From positions 1 through 64,000 of the forward strand of contig CANGIT010000001.1 of assembly GCA_947454155.1 (NCBI GenBank): 64,000 nt of DNA, in the 5' to 3' direction. Position 1 is the stretch's first letter. Each line of letters begins with the position of its first letter. Under the pieces are notes generated by a model. It did not search any database. It was not told the DNA's origin and was given only the letters and a program-made list of their open reading frames with translations. Shown in pieces: positions 45,165 through 54,120 of this stretch. This DNA comes from Chitinophagaceae bacterium (lineage in GTDB: Bacteria; Bacteroidota; Bacteroidia; Chitinophagales; Chitinophagaceae). The position numbers and the translations under genes were made by a program.

Positions 45165-46409
45165 TTACGGAACCAAAATTACTGATTTGTTGCTAATAAT
45201 ATAATATATCCTTATAGTAAGGGCATGAAACAGAATTTTGGCGTTGGCATTTCTTTCCACATGATAGGTGGCCTGATCAATTTCCCTGACCAGCGCCTCG
45301 AGTTGGTCAAAATGGCAAAGCCTGTTTATTTTGCCGGCAAAGCCGCTGATGGCAGATTGTGTTTCATTTTCAGCTAATGATGGGTCGAAGGCGGCATCAC
45401 CCATGGCTTTCAATCTCACTGCGTGACTGAGTACATGATTGAAATATTGCAGAAACTGTTTTTGCTTTTCTCTGCCGATCTTGGCTACATCTTCCACCCA
45501 TTTCACCTGGGCCGCTGGGCCCGTTCTGACGATGCTGTTCATCCAATCCCGCAACAAAAGCTCCCAATTGTCATCTGCATGCTGAAGCAGCCTTAAAGCC
45601 TCACGGTAATTGCCTTCACTCATCAAGGCAATCTGTTGGGCGTTATCGGCGTCTGTCAATTTATCTTCAACCAACTGCTGTGCAATGGCTGAGGCAAACA
45701 ACATTGGAACTTTCACCAGTTGAGTCCTGGAGAGTATGGTGGGTAAAATCTGTTGTTCGTTTTCGGCCACAAAAATCATCAGCGTATCGGCGGGCGGTTC
45801 TTCAATCAGCTTCAATAATTTGTTTCCTTCATTGCCCAAATATTCCGGCATCCACATGATCAGGATTTTATGCTTGGATTCAAAGCTTTTCAGCATCAGT
45901 TTTTTGATAATCTCTTCGCATTCTTTAGAGGTGATGTTCCCTTGTTTGTTTTCGGCTTCAATGGCCTGAAGCCAGTCGTAACTGTTGCCGTAAGGATTTT
46001 CCAGAATGAATTTCCTCCATTCGGTGATCATATCATTTGATACGGTGGGCCTGTCTTTTTTGATGCTGATAATGGGAAATGAAAAGTGGATATCGGGATG
46101 TACCAACTTTGCCGCTTTCATACAGGCGCTGCATTGCCCGCAGGAGTCCGACTTGTCGAAGGGTTGGCCATTACTGATGGGTTCTTCACCAAACAACGAA
46201 GTGCCTGTTGTGGGTTTATTCATGCCATTCACCTTTTCACAAACCACATATTGTGCAAATGCCCGGGCCAAATTGAGTGATCCATTTCCTTCTTTGCCTA
46301 AAAAAAGAAGGGCATGACTCAATCGGTTTTGTTGCAGCATGTCGGTAAGATGCTGACGAGTTTCAGTTTGGCCTATGATGTCTTTGAATTGCACGTTGCA
46401 AGTTAACAA
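45165..46409 (-). CDS. holB: DNA polymerase III delta' subunit
   Basis: Part of the clamp loader. The 414-residue protein begins FKDIIGQTETRQHL and has a degenerate Walker A (LGKEGNGSLNLA), a Cys cluster (DSCGQCSACMKAA) for zinc, and ILSRTQLVKV where SRC motif proteins have ILSRCQ. Lack of ATP binding is usual for delta' subunits. It is the first gene of the holB-ricT-gldA run and is divergent from the glutathione peroxidase gene. Confidence 0.9.
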   Translation of the reverse strand: MLTCNVQFKDIIGQTETRQHLTDMLQQNRLSHALLFLGKEGNGSLNLARAFAQYVVCEKVNGMNKPTTGTSLFGEEPISNGQPFDKSDSCGQCSACMKAAKLVHPDIHFSFPIISIKKDRPTVSNDMITEWRKFILENPYGNSYDWLQAIEAENKQGNITSKECEEIIKKLMLKSFESKHKILIMWMPEYLGNEGNKLLKLIEEPPADTLMIFVAENEQQILPTILSRTQLVKVPMLFASAIAQQLVEDKLTDADNAQQIALMSEGNYREALRLLQHADDNWELLLRDWMNSIVRTGPAAQVKWVEDVAKIGREKQKQFLQYFNHVLSHAVRLKAMGDAAFDPSLAENETQSAISGFAGKINRLCHFDQLEALVREIDQATYHVERNANAKILFHALTIRIYYIISNKSVILVP

Positions 46410-46508
46410 GTAATTTCAGAATCAGTGCCGCCGACGGTTATTATTCAATTGCTTTGCAGATTCAGGATTGAACTTTTTTAAAGAGATGTTGTTAATTCAA
46501 AAAAAGAT

Positions 46509-47090
46509 ATGATTAAAATTTTGCTTCCTGCACTGGCCTTTATGGCATGTACGGGCTCCAACACACAAACACAAACATCTGCTATGATAAATTCAACACA
46601 CATTTCACCCGACTCAATCCCCAATATTTATGGTTTCTCAGTGGAAAAATTAGAGGGTGGAACTATCTCCCTTGCAGATTTTAAAGGGAAATATTTATTG
46701 CTTGTCAATACCGCATCGGAATGTGGCTACACTCCGCAGTACAAAGACTTGCAAAAATTGCACGAAACTCATGGACATCAGTTGGTGGTGATTGGCTTCC
46801 CGGCCAACAATTTCGGATCGCAAGAGCCCGGCAGCAATGTGGAAATCAGTGGCTTTTGCAAGAAAAATTATGGCGTCAGTTTTCCCATGGCTGCCAAAAT
46901 ATCGGTGAAAGGACAGGATATGGCTCCACTTTACCAATGGCTGACGCAAAAAAAATTAAATGGCGTGATGGATGCAGAAGTAAGCTGGAATTTCAATAAG
47001 TTTTTGGTGGGTAAAGATGGTCGCCTCATCACAAAATTTGAAAGCAGTGTAGAACCGATGAGTGAGGAAATTCTTAGTTTATTGAAATAA
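46509..47090 (+). CDS. Glutathione peroxidase family lipoprotein
   Basis: A 193-residue peroxidase with a lipoprotein signal (lipobox AFMAC near residue 14). The active site Cys is in VNTASECGYTPQY, and FPANNFGSQEPGS and VSWNFNKFLV are the usual Gln and Trp/Asn motifs. A Cys replaces the selenocysteine of animal enzymes. It is probably periplasmic and uses thioredoxin-like reductants, as many bacterial members do. Confidence 0.9.
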   Translation: MIKILLPALAFMACTGSNTQTQTSAMINSTHISPDSIPNIYGFSVEKLEGGTISLADFKGKYLLLVNTASECGYTPQYKDLQKLHETHGHQLVVIGFPANNFGSQEPGSNVEISGFCKKNYGVSFPMAAKISVKGQDMAPLYQWLTQKKLNGVMDAEVSWNFNKFLVGKDGRLITKFESSVEPMSEEILSLLK

Positions 47091-47117
47091 TCCTCATTTG
47101 ATTTTTTAGTGTATTTC

Positions 47118-48530
47118 TTATTGTCTCTCGTAACAGCCGATGTCTGTGGCCGTACCTGACATTCTGGGTGTATGGTCTAAATCATAGTTGAAATTGGTGG
47201 CAGCGCCTTGGTCAATTCCAGGGGCTAATGGATTTAAACTAGTCCTAAAGTCATAGTACCGATGTTCCACATCAATGCTGTCGAACTGAGGTGATATATT
47301 GTTGATAGAGTTTGCAAAAACAGCATTGGTAGGAAGGTTTTCATTCTTGTGGATACAGTTATTGAAATTTACGTCAAACACATCGGTGCCTTCTTTGCTC
47401 ACCACAATTTCGTTGACAATATTTCCACTTTCTCCCCAGAAAATTGAATTGATGAATGATGCCTGTAGTGGCTTTGTGTTCAGATTGCCTGAAGCGTAAC
47501 TATAGTTGTTCAACTGCAAGACGGGTTGACTGTGGAGCAGGTAGGCGTTGGAGTAAGCTGCCATTGTACAGTTGGTGAAATTGTAAAGTCCGCCAAATTC
47601 TATTTCCAGATTTTTGCCGCAATTACTGATTAGGGTATTGTCTGCATCAATACTACTATTGCTGGCAAAAATGCCGTTGGCATAGGCATTGTCGATGATG
47701 CATTGATGCAAGTTGAGTTTCGGATTGTTGTTGGATGATGGTGCTGTTATTGAAATGGCCTGATAGGCATTTTTGATAATGGCGAATTGTATCACATTGT
47801 CTTTACTTTCAGTTCTGAAAATCATACCCGGCCAGGATGCCGGCAAATCACGATAGTCGGGATCTAGTCTGTCACCATTGAAAATCACCTCATTATCTTT
47901 TTCACCATTCACTTTCAAACTGCCATCAACAATAATTGGCGCATCTGCATGATTGAAAATTTTACAGCCCGGATTTACGGTGAGTGTTGCATCGGGCGCT
48001 ATATATAAACTGTTCAGGATTACATAAGGCAAATCGTTATTCCATGTTTCTTGGCCGGTGATGGTGCCATGGTCTACGAAATGTGCGTTTTGGCCAAAAG
48101 CTTCAAGATGAATGAATTTTTCATTGCCATTCCAGGCGATATGGATGCTGTCGTTGATCAGAAAAGGCAACGAGGCTGTAGTGGGATCGATGGTGACGGT
48201 GACAAAAACATATAGACTGTCTTCCGGTTCCATCTCTATGTTGGAAAGCTGAGAAGCTGAAGTGCCATTGATGTTGATGTGAAAATTCGACGAATCGGCA
48301 CCCATGAGTCGGATGGTTGAAAGCATCAGCTTTTGGTCATTGTTGTTGAATACTTTGAAGCTTTGGGTAAAAGATCCCATTGTAGTGAAAACAGTATCAA
48401 ACCGAATGGTGTCGGAGGAAACGGAAATTATGGCGTCAGAACTTGTGTTGAACTGCTCTTTACGACAAGCGCTTAACAATAACAAGAAGGAGAATCCCCA
48501 TATCCAATAAGATCCGGAACTGATACGCAT
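47118..48530 (-). CDS. Surface lipoprotein with beta-helix (choice-of-anchor type) repeats
   Basis: A 470-residue protein with lipobox LLLSAC near residue 20. Residues about 30-150 resemble the Ig-like region of this phylum; residues about 160-420 contain short repeats (ILNSLYIAPDATLTVNPG, LHQCIIDNAYANGIFASNSS, FTNCTMAAYSNAYLL) of a right-handed parallel beta-helix. It ends DIGCYERQ, a common end for the choice-of-anchor Q group. It is probably exposed on the outer membrane. The ligand is unknown. Confidence 0.82.
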   Translation of the reverse strand: MRISSGSYWIWGFSFLLLLSACRKEQFNTSSDAIISVSSDTIRFDTVFTTMGSFTQSFKVFNNNDQKLMLSTIRLMGADSSNFHININGTSASQLSNIEMEPEDSLYVFVTVTIDPTTASLPFLINDSIHIAWNGNEKFIHLEAFGQNAHFVDHGTITGQETWNNDLPYVILNSLYIAPDATLTVNPGCKIFNHADAPIIVDGSLKVNGEKDNEVIFNGDRLDPDYRDLPASWPGMIFRTESKDNVIQFAIIKNAYQAISITAPSSNNNPKLNLHQCIIDNAYANGIFASNSSIDADNTLISNCGKNLEIEFGGLYNFTNCTMAAYSNAYLLHSQPVLQLNNYSYASGNLNTKPLQASFINSIFWGESGNIVNEIVVSKEGTDVFDVNFNNCIHKNENLPTNAVFANSINNISPQFDSIDVEHRYYDFRTSLNPLAPGIDQGAATNFNYDLDHTPRMSGTATDIGCYERQ

Positions 48531-48569
48531 AAGTCAAAATTAATCCTTTTCTGCATGTCATTACCTGTT

Positions 48570-49265
48570 TCATGCTTTCGCCACCGTGGCCACATAAATG
48601 GATACCTCACTCGCAGATTTCAAACATTGACCACAAGCATCTATAGTAGCACCTGTGGTAATCACGTCATCGACCAGCAGTATTTTTTTTCGATATAAAG
48701 TTTGGGGATCCTTCAGCACAAAGCTTCCATCAACATTGGCCCACCTTGCCGCTCTGTGTTTTTTGGTTTGACTTTCATTGTTTTTTTCTTTGATGACAAC
48801 ATTGTTGACAACCGGAATATTTAAAACGCTACTCATTCCAATTGCAATGACTTCTGCCTGATTATAGCCTCTTTTTATTTCTTTATTTCGGTTCATAGGT
48901 AATGGGATGATAAAGTCCAGTTCTTCAAATCTGCCTGATGATTGAATTGATTTTGCTGTTATTTCTCCCAGCATCAGGCCAACATTTTTTTTCTTTTCGT
49001 ATTTCAGCTGATGAATAAGTTTTTGAATAGCTTTTCCTTTGGAGAAATAAAATTCACTGTGTGCAGCATTGACATCCAGCCTTCCGGTGAAAATTTTTTC
49101 GGTGGGGTTATCCATGAAATTTTCAAATCGGGTATGTGGTAATGTTGTTGTACAATCCGAACAAATAACAGATGCGGAAGTCATCAAATCGTTGCCGCAG
49201 ACAGGGCAGAGTAACGGGTAAAAAAGGCGCAGCAGGTCCTGCACCGAATTTTTCAGTGGGTACAT
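48570..49265 (-). CDS. ComF-family phosphoribosyltransferase-like protein
   Basis: A 231-residue protein with an N-terminal zinc ribbon (CPVCGNDLM and CSDC) and a C-terminal phosphoribosyltransferase-like domain with the PRPP motif ILLVDDVITTGATIDAC. ComF proteins help uptake and integration of DNA during transformation. Together with comEC this suggests natural competence. The gene starts 18 bp after the radA stop, so radA-comF is probably an operon. Confidence 0.9.
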   Translation of the reverse strand: MYPLKNSVQDLLRLFYPLLCPVCGNDLMTSASVICSDCTTTLPHTRFENFMDNPTEKIFTGRLDVNAAHSEFYFSKGKAIQKLIHQLKYEKKKNVGLMLGEITAKSIQSSGRFEELDFIIPLPMNRNKEIKRGYNQAEVIAIGMSSVLNIPVVNNVVIKEKNNESQTKKHRAARWANVDGSFVLKDPQTLYRKKILLVDDVITTGATIDACGQCLKSASEVSIYVATVAKA

Positions 49266-49283
49266 GATTAAATCGATTAAGGA

Positions 49284-50657
49284 TTAGAATAACAACTGGT
49301 AAAGTTCTTCCACCTTGCCCAATGGAATAATTTGAATGGAAGTAGTGGATTTAGGCAGCGATTTGCTGTTGAATTTACTCACAATGATTTTTTCGAAACC
49401 GAGTTTCTCGGCTTCCGCTATGCGCTGCTCTATTCTATTTACCGCACGTATCTCTCCGCTTAGTCCTACTTCTCCTGCAAAGCAAATTTGAGGAGGAAGC
49501 GGCGTGTCTTCATAGCTGCTTAACAAAGCAGAAACGATGGCCAGGTCTATGGATGGATCTTCTACCTTGATGCCACCGGCAATGTTTACAAAAACATCTT
49601 TCATGCCAAAATGGAAACCACCTCTTTTTTCAAGAACTGCCAAAAGGAGCTGAAGCCTTCTGAGGTCGAAACCACTGACAGTTCTCTGCGGTGTACCATA
49701 TACACTCTGGGTCACCAGCGCCTGAGTTTCTATCAACAACGGCCTCATGCCTTCGATTGTTGCCGCTATGGCGATACCACTTAAGGAATCTTCTTTTTGG
49801 GAAATTAAAATTTCACTGGGGTTTGCTACTGGCCTCATGCCTTCTCCTGTCATTTCGTAAATGCCTAATTCTGCAGTGGAACCAAATCTGTTTTTTAAAG
49901 TTCTGAGAATACGATAGGCATATTGTCTGTCGCCTTCAAATTGTAAAACCGTATCTACCATATGCTCAAGAATCTTAGGTCCGGCAATGTTGCCGTCTTT
50001 TGTGATGTGCCCGATTATGAATACCGGTGTGTTGGTTTCTTTTGCAAATCTTTGCAGTTCTGCCGCACATTCTCTGATCTGGCTCACACTTCCCGGAGAA
50101 GATTCTATAAATGGTGATTGTAAAGTTTGAATGGAATCGATGATGACGAGCTGCGGTTTTAATTTTCTTATCTCTTTGAATATACTTTGTGTATCTGTTT
50201 CTGTCAGCAGATAAAAATTCTCATTGAGAATGCCGATTCTGTCGGCTCTCATTTTGATTTGCTGTTCGCTTTCTTCACCGCTTACATAAAGTGTGGTATG
50301 CGATTTCAAATGAAGTCCGTTCTGTAAAAACAAAGTCGACTTTCCAATGCCAGGTTCTCCTGCCACTAAAACGATACTGCCTAATACGATGCCGCCACCC
50401 AGCACACGGTTCATCTCTTGATCTGCGGTTACAATTCTTTTTTCTTCTGCGCTTAACACATCCTGAATCGAAATCGTTTTATTGCCGCTTTGTGTTTTTA
50501 ATTCCTTCCAGTCCTCTTTATTGTTTTTGTCATTGCCTTTTACAATCAGTTCTTCTACAAAACTGTTCCATTGATTGCAGGATGGACACTTGCCCAACCA
50601 TTTGGCACTTTCATATCCGCATTGCTGACAAAAAAATCCGGTCTTCGTTTTACTCAT
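49284..50657 (-). CDS. radA: DNA repair protein RadA/Sms
   Basis: A 457-residue RecA-related helicase that extends recombination intermediates. The N-terminal zinc finger is CQQCGYESAKWLGKCPSCN, Walker A is AGEPGIGKST, the RadA-specific motif is LKNRFGST, and residues about 290-457 are the Lon-like domain. The length is normal. It lies upstream of the comF-type gene; both functions fit processing of incoming DNA. Confidence 0.96.
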   Translation of the reverse strand: MSKTKTGFFCQQCGYESAKWLGKCPSCNQWNSFVEELIVKGNDKNNKEDWKELKTQSGNKTISIQDVLSAEEKRIVTADQEMNRVLGGGIVLGSIVLVAGEPGIGKSTLFLQNGLHLKSHTTLYVSGEESEQQIKMRADRIGILNENFYLLTETDTQSIFKEIRKLKPQLVIIDSIQTLQSPFIESSPGSVSQIRECAAELQRFAKETNTPVFIIGHITKDGNIAGPKILEHMVDTVLQFEGDRQYAYRILRTLKNRFGSTAELGIYEMTGEGMRPVANPSEILISQKEDSLSGIAIAATIEGMRPLLIETQALVTQSVYGTPQRTVSGFDLRRLQLLLAVLEKRGGFHFGMKDVFVNIAGGIKVEDPSIDLAIVSALLSSYEDTPLPPQICFAGEVGLSGEIRAVNRIEQRIAEAEKLGFEKIIVSKFNSKSLPKSTTSIQIIPLGKVEELYQLLF

Positions 50658-51238
50658 GAAGTAAAAGTAATCTCAAAAAGACGAAAGAAAAAAAACTGAA
50701 TTTTATTTAGAAGAGAAGATCAACAATGTTAAAAAATAATTCAATGCAGCAAAGTTGTTTTAAAATTTTTATTGAAGATGAGACATCAACAAAAAGTAAA
50801 AGGGTCAGCATTTCTGCCAACCCTTTGTACTTACTAACCCATTAAATTCTATTGCTAAATTACAAATTGCCCCCACAAAAAAAAATAAAATTTAAAAAAT
50901 GTGAATAAGTTTATTCGGGTAGGCGTCCTGTTAGTTAATAAAAATTATAATGTATAAAAGTTATTAAATCATTTATTTGAGTTCAATATTTTCATAAAAA
51001 AGTAAAAGAAAACACGACATAAGGCTCATTTAGCTTAAGAAAATAATTTAGTTTATAATGTAAATAAGATAAATAATAATAAGTAGTTTAGCATTCCTAA
51101 GCTTGATGGTGAATTAATTGGCATTTTTACCTTTCATTAGGTTGAACTAACTGATTTTTAATCGGTAAGAAATAAATAATGTTCAATTTCGGTAACATAT
51201 TTTCAAGTTTCGGGACCGGGTTATTAAATTAATATACC
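50658..51238. other. AT-rich gap of 581 bp without genes
   Basis: This gap between divergent radA and the winged-helix regulator is very AT-rich. It contains one hairpin (50799-50826) and otherwise only short open frames with no recognisable product. It should hold the promoters of both flanking genes. A transcribed but untranslated RNA cannot be excluded. Confidence 0.55.
50799..50826 (-). terminator. Orphan terminator-like hairpin upstream of radA
   Basis: AAAGGGT and ACCCTTT form a 7-bp stem around a loop that can pair further (GCA/TGC). Read leftward it is followed by a T-rich stretch (CCCTTTTACTTTTTG). No gene on the minus strand ends here, so it may belong to a small RNA or be an attenuator in a long radA leader. 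Confidence 0.4.
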
Positions 51239-51526
51239 ATGAGTAAGGAAATGTTTGTTGATCCTGTTTTGTTGTCATCGGTAAGGTTGTCAATCATGGC
51301 TTGGCTAAAAAAGAACAAAACAGCTCCTTTTACACAATTGCAAAGCGAGTTGAAAATTGCGCCCGGAAATTTAAGTATTCAGGTCAGAAAACTGAAAGAA
51401 GCCGGCTTTTTAGAGGTGACAAAATCTTTCAAGGAAAATTATCCGTTTACCAGTTGCAGCATCAGCGAAAAGGGTATTCAGGCTTTGCATGAATTTCAGT
51501 CGACCATCAATGATTTGTTGGCTTAA
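51239..51526 (+). CDS. Winged-helix transcriptional regulator
   Basis: A 95-residue winged-helix protein of the ArsR/MarR-like HTH_34 group. The helix-turn-helix spans about residues 25-65 (PFTQLQSELKIAPGNLSIQV, then RKLKEAGFLEV) and the wing is in KENYPFTSCSISEKG. It is the first gene of an operon with an ABC ATPase (38 bp downstream) and an ABC-2 permease. It is likely to regulate that transporter. Confidence 0.85.
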   Translation: MSKEMFVDPVLLSSVRLSIMAWLKKNKTAPFTQLQSELKIAPGNLSIQVRKLKEAGFLEVTKSFKENYPFTSCSISEKGIQALHEFQSTINDLLA

Positions 51527-51564
51527 AGAACATTATGACCTGATGGATGTTATTGTATAGACAC

Positions 51565-52467
51565 ATGATAAAGGTTGAGCATTTACATAAAACATTCGGA
51601 GACTTCACAGCGGTGAACGATTTGTCTTTTTCCGTAAATCCCGGCGATGTCTATGGATTTTTGGGGCAAAACGGGGCCGGAAAATCGACCACCATCAGGA
51701 TGCTGCTATCATTGATTCATCCATCTTCAGGTATCATTGAGATCGCCGGAAAAAATCTTACAGACAACAGAAAAGAGATACTATCTAAAGTAGGTGCGAT
51801 GATTGAAAGGCCTGATCTCTACAAATATTTATCTGCATTAGACAATCTGAAGCTTTTTGCCAAAATGAGCGGACTTCACTTATCCAAGCAGGCATTAATC
51901 AATCAGCTGGAAAGGGTGGGGCTTGCCGACAGGGCTGATAGCAAAGTGAAAACTTTCAGTCAGGGCATGAAACAAAGACTCGGTTTGGCCATCGCACTGG
52001 TGCACGACCCCGAGCTTATCATTTTGGATGAGCCTACCAATGGCATGGATCCACAGGGCATCGCTGACATCAGAGAGTTGATTGTAAGCCTCAGCAAAGA
52101 GGCCGGCAAAACCGTGTTGGTGTCTTCGCACCTTTTGAGTGAGATTGAATTGATGGCCAACAGAATGATCATCATTCATAAAGGAAAGAAAATGGTGGAA
52201 GGTGAAGTGAGTCAATTGTTGAATCCAGAGCAGACCAGTGTGCGTTTGACTACCGGCAATGACCTTATCGCCATGAAGGTATTGTCTGCTTCGCAATGGA
52301 GTGTGTACATGGAAAGTCAGGATGCCGAAGGCATTGGTCTAACTATGAATAAAAAACTGATTCCGGAACTGGTCCGGTTTCTCACAGCCAGTCAAATTGA
52401 TATCCTATCATTACAGCATCGTCATTCTTTGGAAGATTATTTCCTGAAGCTGACACAAAATCTTTAA
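51565..52467 (+). CDS. ABC transporter ATP-binding protein
   Basis: A 300-residue ABC ATPase of the drug/antimicrobial-peptide export group. Walker A is GQNGAGKSTT, the signature is FSQGMKQRLGLA and Walker B is IILDEPTNGMDPQG. The ATG at 51565 is preferred to 51547 because the domain begins directly (IKVEHLHKTFG). The permease starts 4 bp after its stop. The pair resembles bacitracin or lantibiotic self-protection exporters, but no substrate can be named. Confidence 0.9.
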   Translation: MIKVEHLHKTFGDFTAVNDLSFSVNPGDVYGFLGQNGAGKSTTIRMLLSLIHPSSGIIEIAGKNLTDNRKEILSKVGAMIERPDLYKYLSALDNLKLFAKMSGLHLSKQALINQLERVGLADRADSKVKTFSQGMKQRLGLAIALVHDPELIILDEPTNGMDPQGIADIRELIVSLSKEAGKTVLVSSHLLSEIELMANRMIIIHKGKKMVEGEVSQLLNPEQTSVRLTTGNDLIAMKVLSASQWSVYMESQDAEGIGLTMNKKLIPELVRFLTASQIDILSLQHRHSLEDYFLKLTQNL

Positions 52468-52471
52468 GCTT

Positions 52472-53365
52472 ATGTGGAGTCTGCTACAAATTGAGCTCTA
52501 TAAAATTTCCAGGCGGCCACGCACTTATATCGCATTTGCTGCCATTGCCGCTATTGTGCTTATTTTTCAGGTGGCATTTAAAGCAGATGGACAAAGCTAC
52601 ATGAACCTGATGTTGCAAAATGTTCAGGACAACTTTGAAATCGACAGAAACAAAGCCATCAATGGCTATTTTATGTGTTATATCATATTGAACACCTTGC
52701 TGGTGCAAGTGCCAATTTTAGTGGCATTAGTGGCGGGTGATGCCATTTCGGGCGAAGCCAACATGGGAACCTTACGTCTGATGTTATGTAAGCCCATCAG
52801 TAGAACACAAGTGTTGATGGTCAAATTCCTGGCTTCTTTTATTTTTACCATCATCTTGTTGTTATGGATGGCCTTCATGGCTCTTTTCTTAAGCATGCTC
52901 ATTTTTGGGACTAACGACATGCTCATTTTCAGAGTGAAAGGAGACGAGTCGCAGATATTGCAAATCACTGCCGATGATATCTTATGGCGTTATATCGCCG
53001 CCTTTCTATACGCGGCCGTGGCTTTGACGGTAATTGCTGCCTTGTCGATCTTGCTTTCGGTTTTCGCCGAAAATTCAATCGGCCCCATTGTGGCCACAGT
53101 ATGTATCGTTATCTTTTTCACTATCGTCTCTAATATCAATGTGCCGGTAATCGACCGTAACGTAAAGCCCTGGCTGTTTACATCTTATCTGGTGGGATGG
53201 AAAGGATTCTTTTACATCGGTACGAATGCCGATGGTCAGCCGCTGAAGGGCAGCCTCGAAAACTGGGAATCCATCCGCAATAGCCTCAATATTCTCATCG
53301 CACATATAATTGTCTTCCTAGGCATCGCCATTGTTGTTTTCAAAAGAAAAGATATTTTATCCTAA
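52472..53365 (+). CDS. ABC-2 type transporter permease
   Basis: A 297-residue membrane protein with six predicted helices. It begins LLQIELYKISRRPRTYIAF and has the motif GEANMGTLRLMLCKPISRTQ of ABC-2 permeases. It forms the membrane part of the exporter encoded with the ATPase just upstream. The loop between helices 3 and 4 is longer than in simple family members. Confidence 0.88.
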   Translation: MWSLLQIELYKISRRPRTYIAFAAIAAIVLIFQVAFKADGQSYMNLMLQNVQDNFEIDRNKAINGYFMCYIILNTLLVQVPILVALVAGDAISGEANMGTLRLMLCKPISRTQVLMVKFLASFIFTIILLLWMAFMALFLSMLIFGTNDMLIFRVKGDESQILQITADDILWRYIAAFLYAAVALTVIAALSILLSVFAENSIGPIVATVCIVIFFTIVSNINVPVIDRNVKPWLFTSYLVGWKGFFYIGTNADGQPLKGSLENWESIRNSLNILIAHIIVFLGIAIVVFKRKDILS

Positions 53366-53409
53366 TTACATTTCCATCCTATCAAAACGCCCCACTAAAA
53401 ATAAAATTC

Positions 53410-54108
53410 ATGCTCAAGAAATCAATTAGTCTCATTTTCTTCCTCAATATGATTATTGCTTACGCTCATGCACAAACGATAGATAAGCTGATGAGTGAAG
53501 TGCGAAAAAAAATGGCACTGATTAAAGATTATCAGGCAACAGGTACCATGAAAACAAGTGTCAGTTTTTTGAAAATTCCCGCTGAGCCGATGACCATGTA
53601 TTATAAAGCTCCCGACAAGCTGAGCATCAAAACATCCAATGGACTATCTTTTGTGCCCAAAGGCGCAGTTAACCTCAATATCAATAAATTAATTGCGGAT
53701 AAAACATTTACAGTCATTGATGCGGGTACAGATAGGATAGCCGGTAAGATGGTACGTTTGGTAAAACTTTTACCCCTCGACGACAAGAATGAAATCATAT
53801 TGTCTACCGTATATATCGACCCTGTGGAAAAGCTAATCCTTAAATCAAGGACCACCACCAAACAAAATGGCACATTTGAACTGGAAATGAGCTATGGCAA
53901 ATATGTCAACTGGGGATTACCCGACAAGATTGTTTTCATCTTCAATACCAAAGATTACAAACTGCCTAAAGGCATCACTTTCGATTTTGATGACGGAACA
54001 GCCAAATCAGCAGCACAAGCTGGGGTGGATAAATCTAAAGGGCAGGCCGAACTGACTTTCAGTCAATATGTGGTCAATAAAGGTGTTGAGGAAAAATTCT
54101 TCAAATAA
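53410..54108 (+). CDS. LolA-like exported protein
   Basis: A 232-residue protein with a signal peptide (SLIFFLNMIIAYAHAQ). The mature part resembles the LolA-like/outer-membrane lipoprotein sorting group: YQATGTMKTSVSFLKIPAEP, MTMYYKAPDKLSIKTSNG, FVIDPVEKLILKSRT-like region near 150. It begins 45 bp after the permease stop and may be the fourth gene of that operon. The actual ligand is unknown. Confidence 0.75.
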   Translation: MLKKSISLIFFLNMIIAYAHAQTIDKLMSEVRKKMALIKDYQATGTMKTSVSFLKIPAEPMTMYYKAPDKLSIKTSNGLSFVPKGAVNLNINKLIADKTFTVIDAGTDRIAGKMVRLVKLLPLDDKNEIILSTVYIDPVEKLILKSRTTTKQNGTFELEMSYGKYVNWGLPDKIVFIFNTKDYKLPKGITFDFDDGTAKSAAQAGVDKSKGQAELTFSQYVVNKGVEEKFFK

Positions 54109-54120
54109 CCGGCGAGCCAA

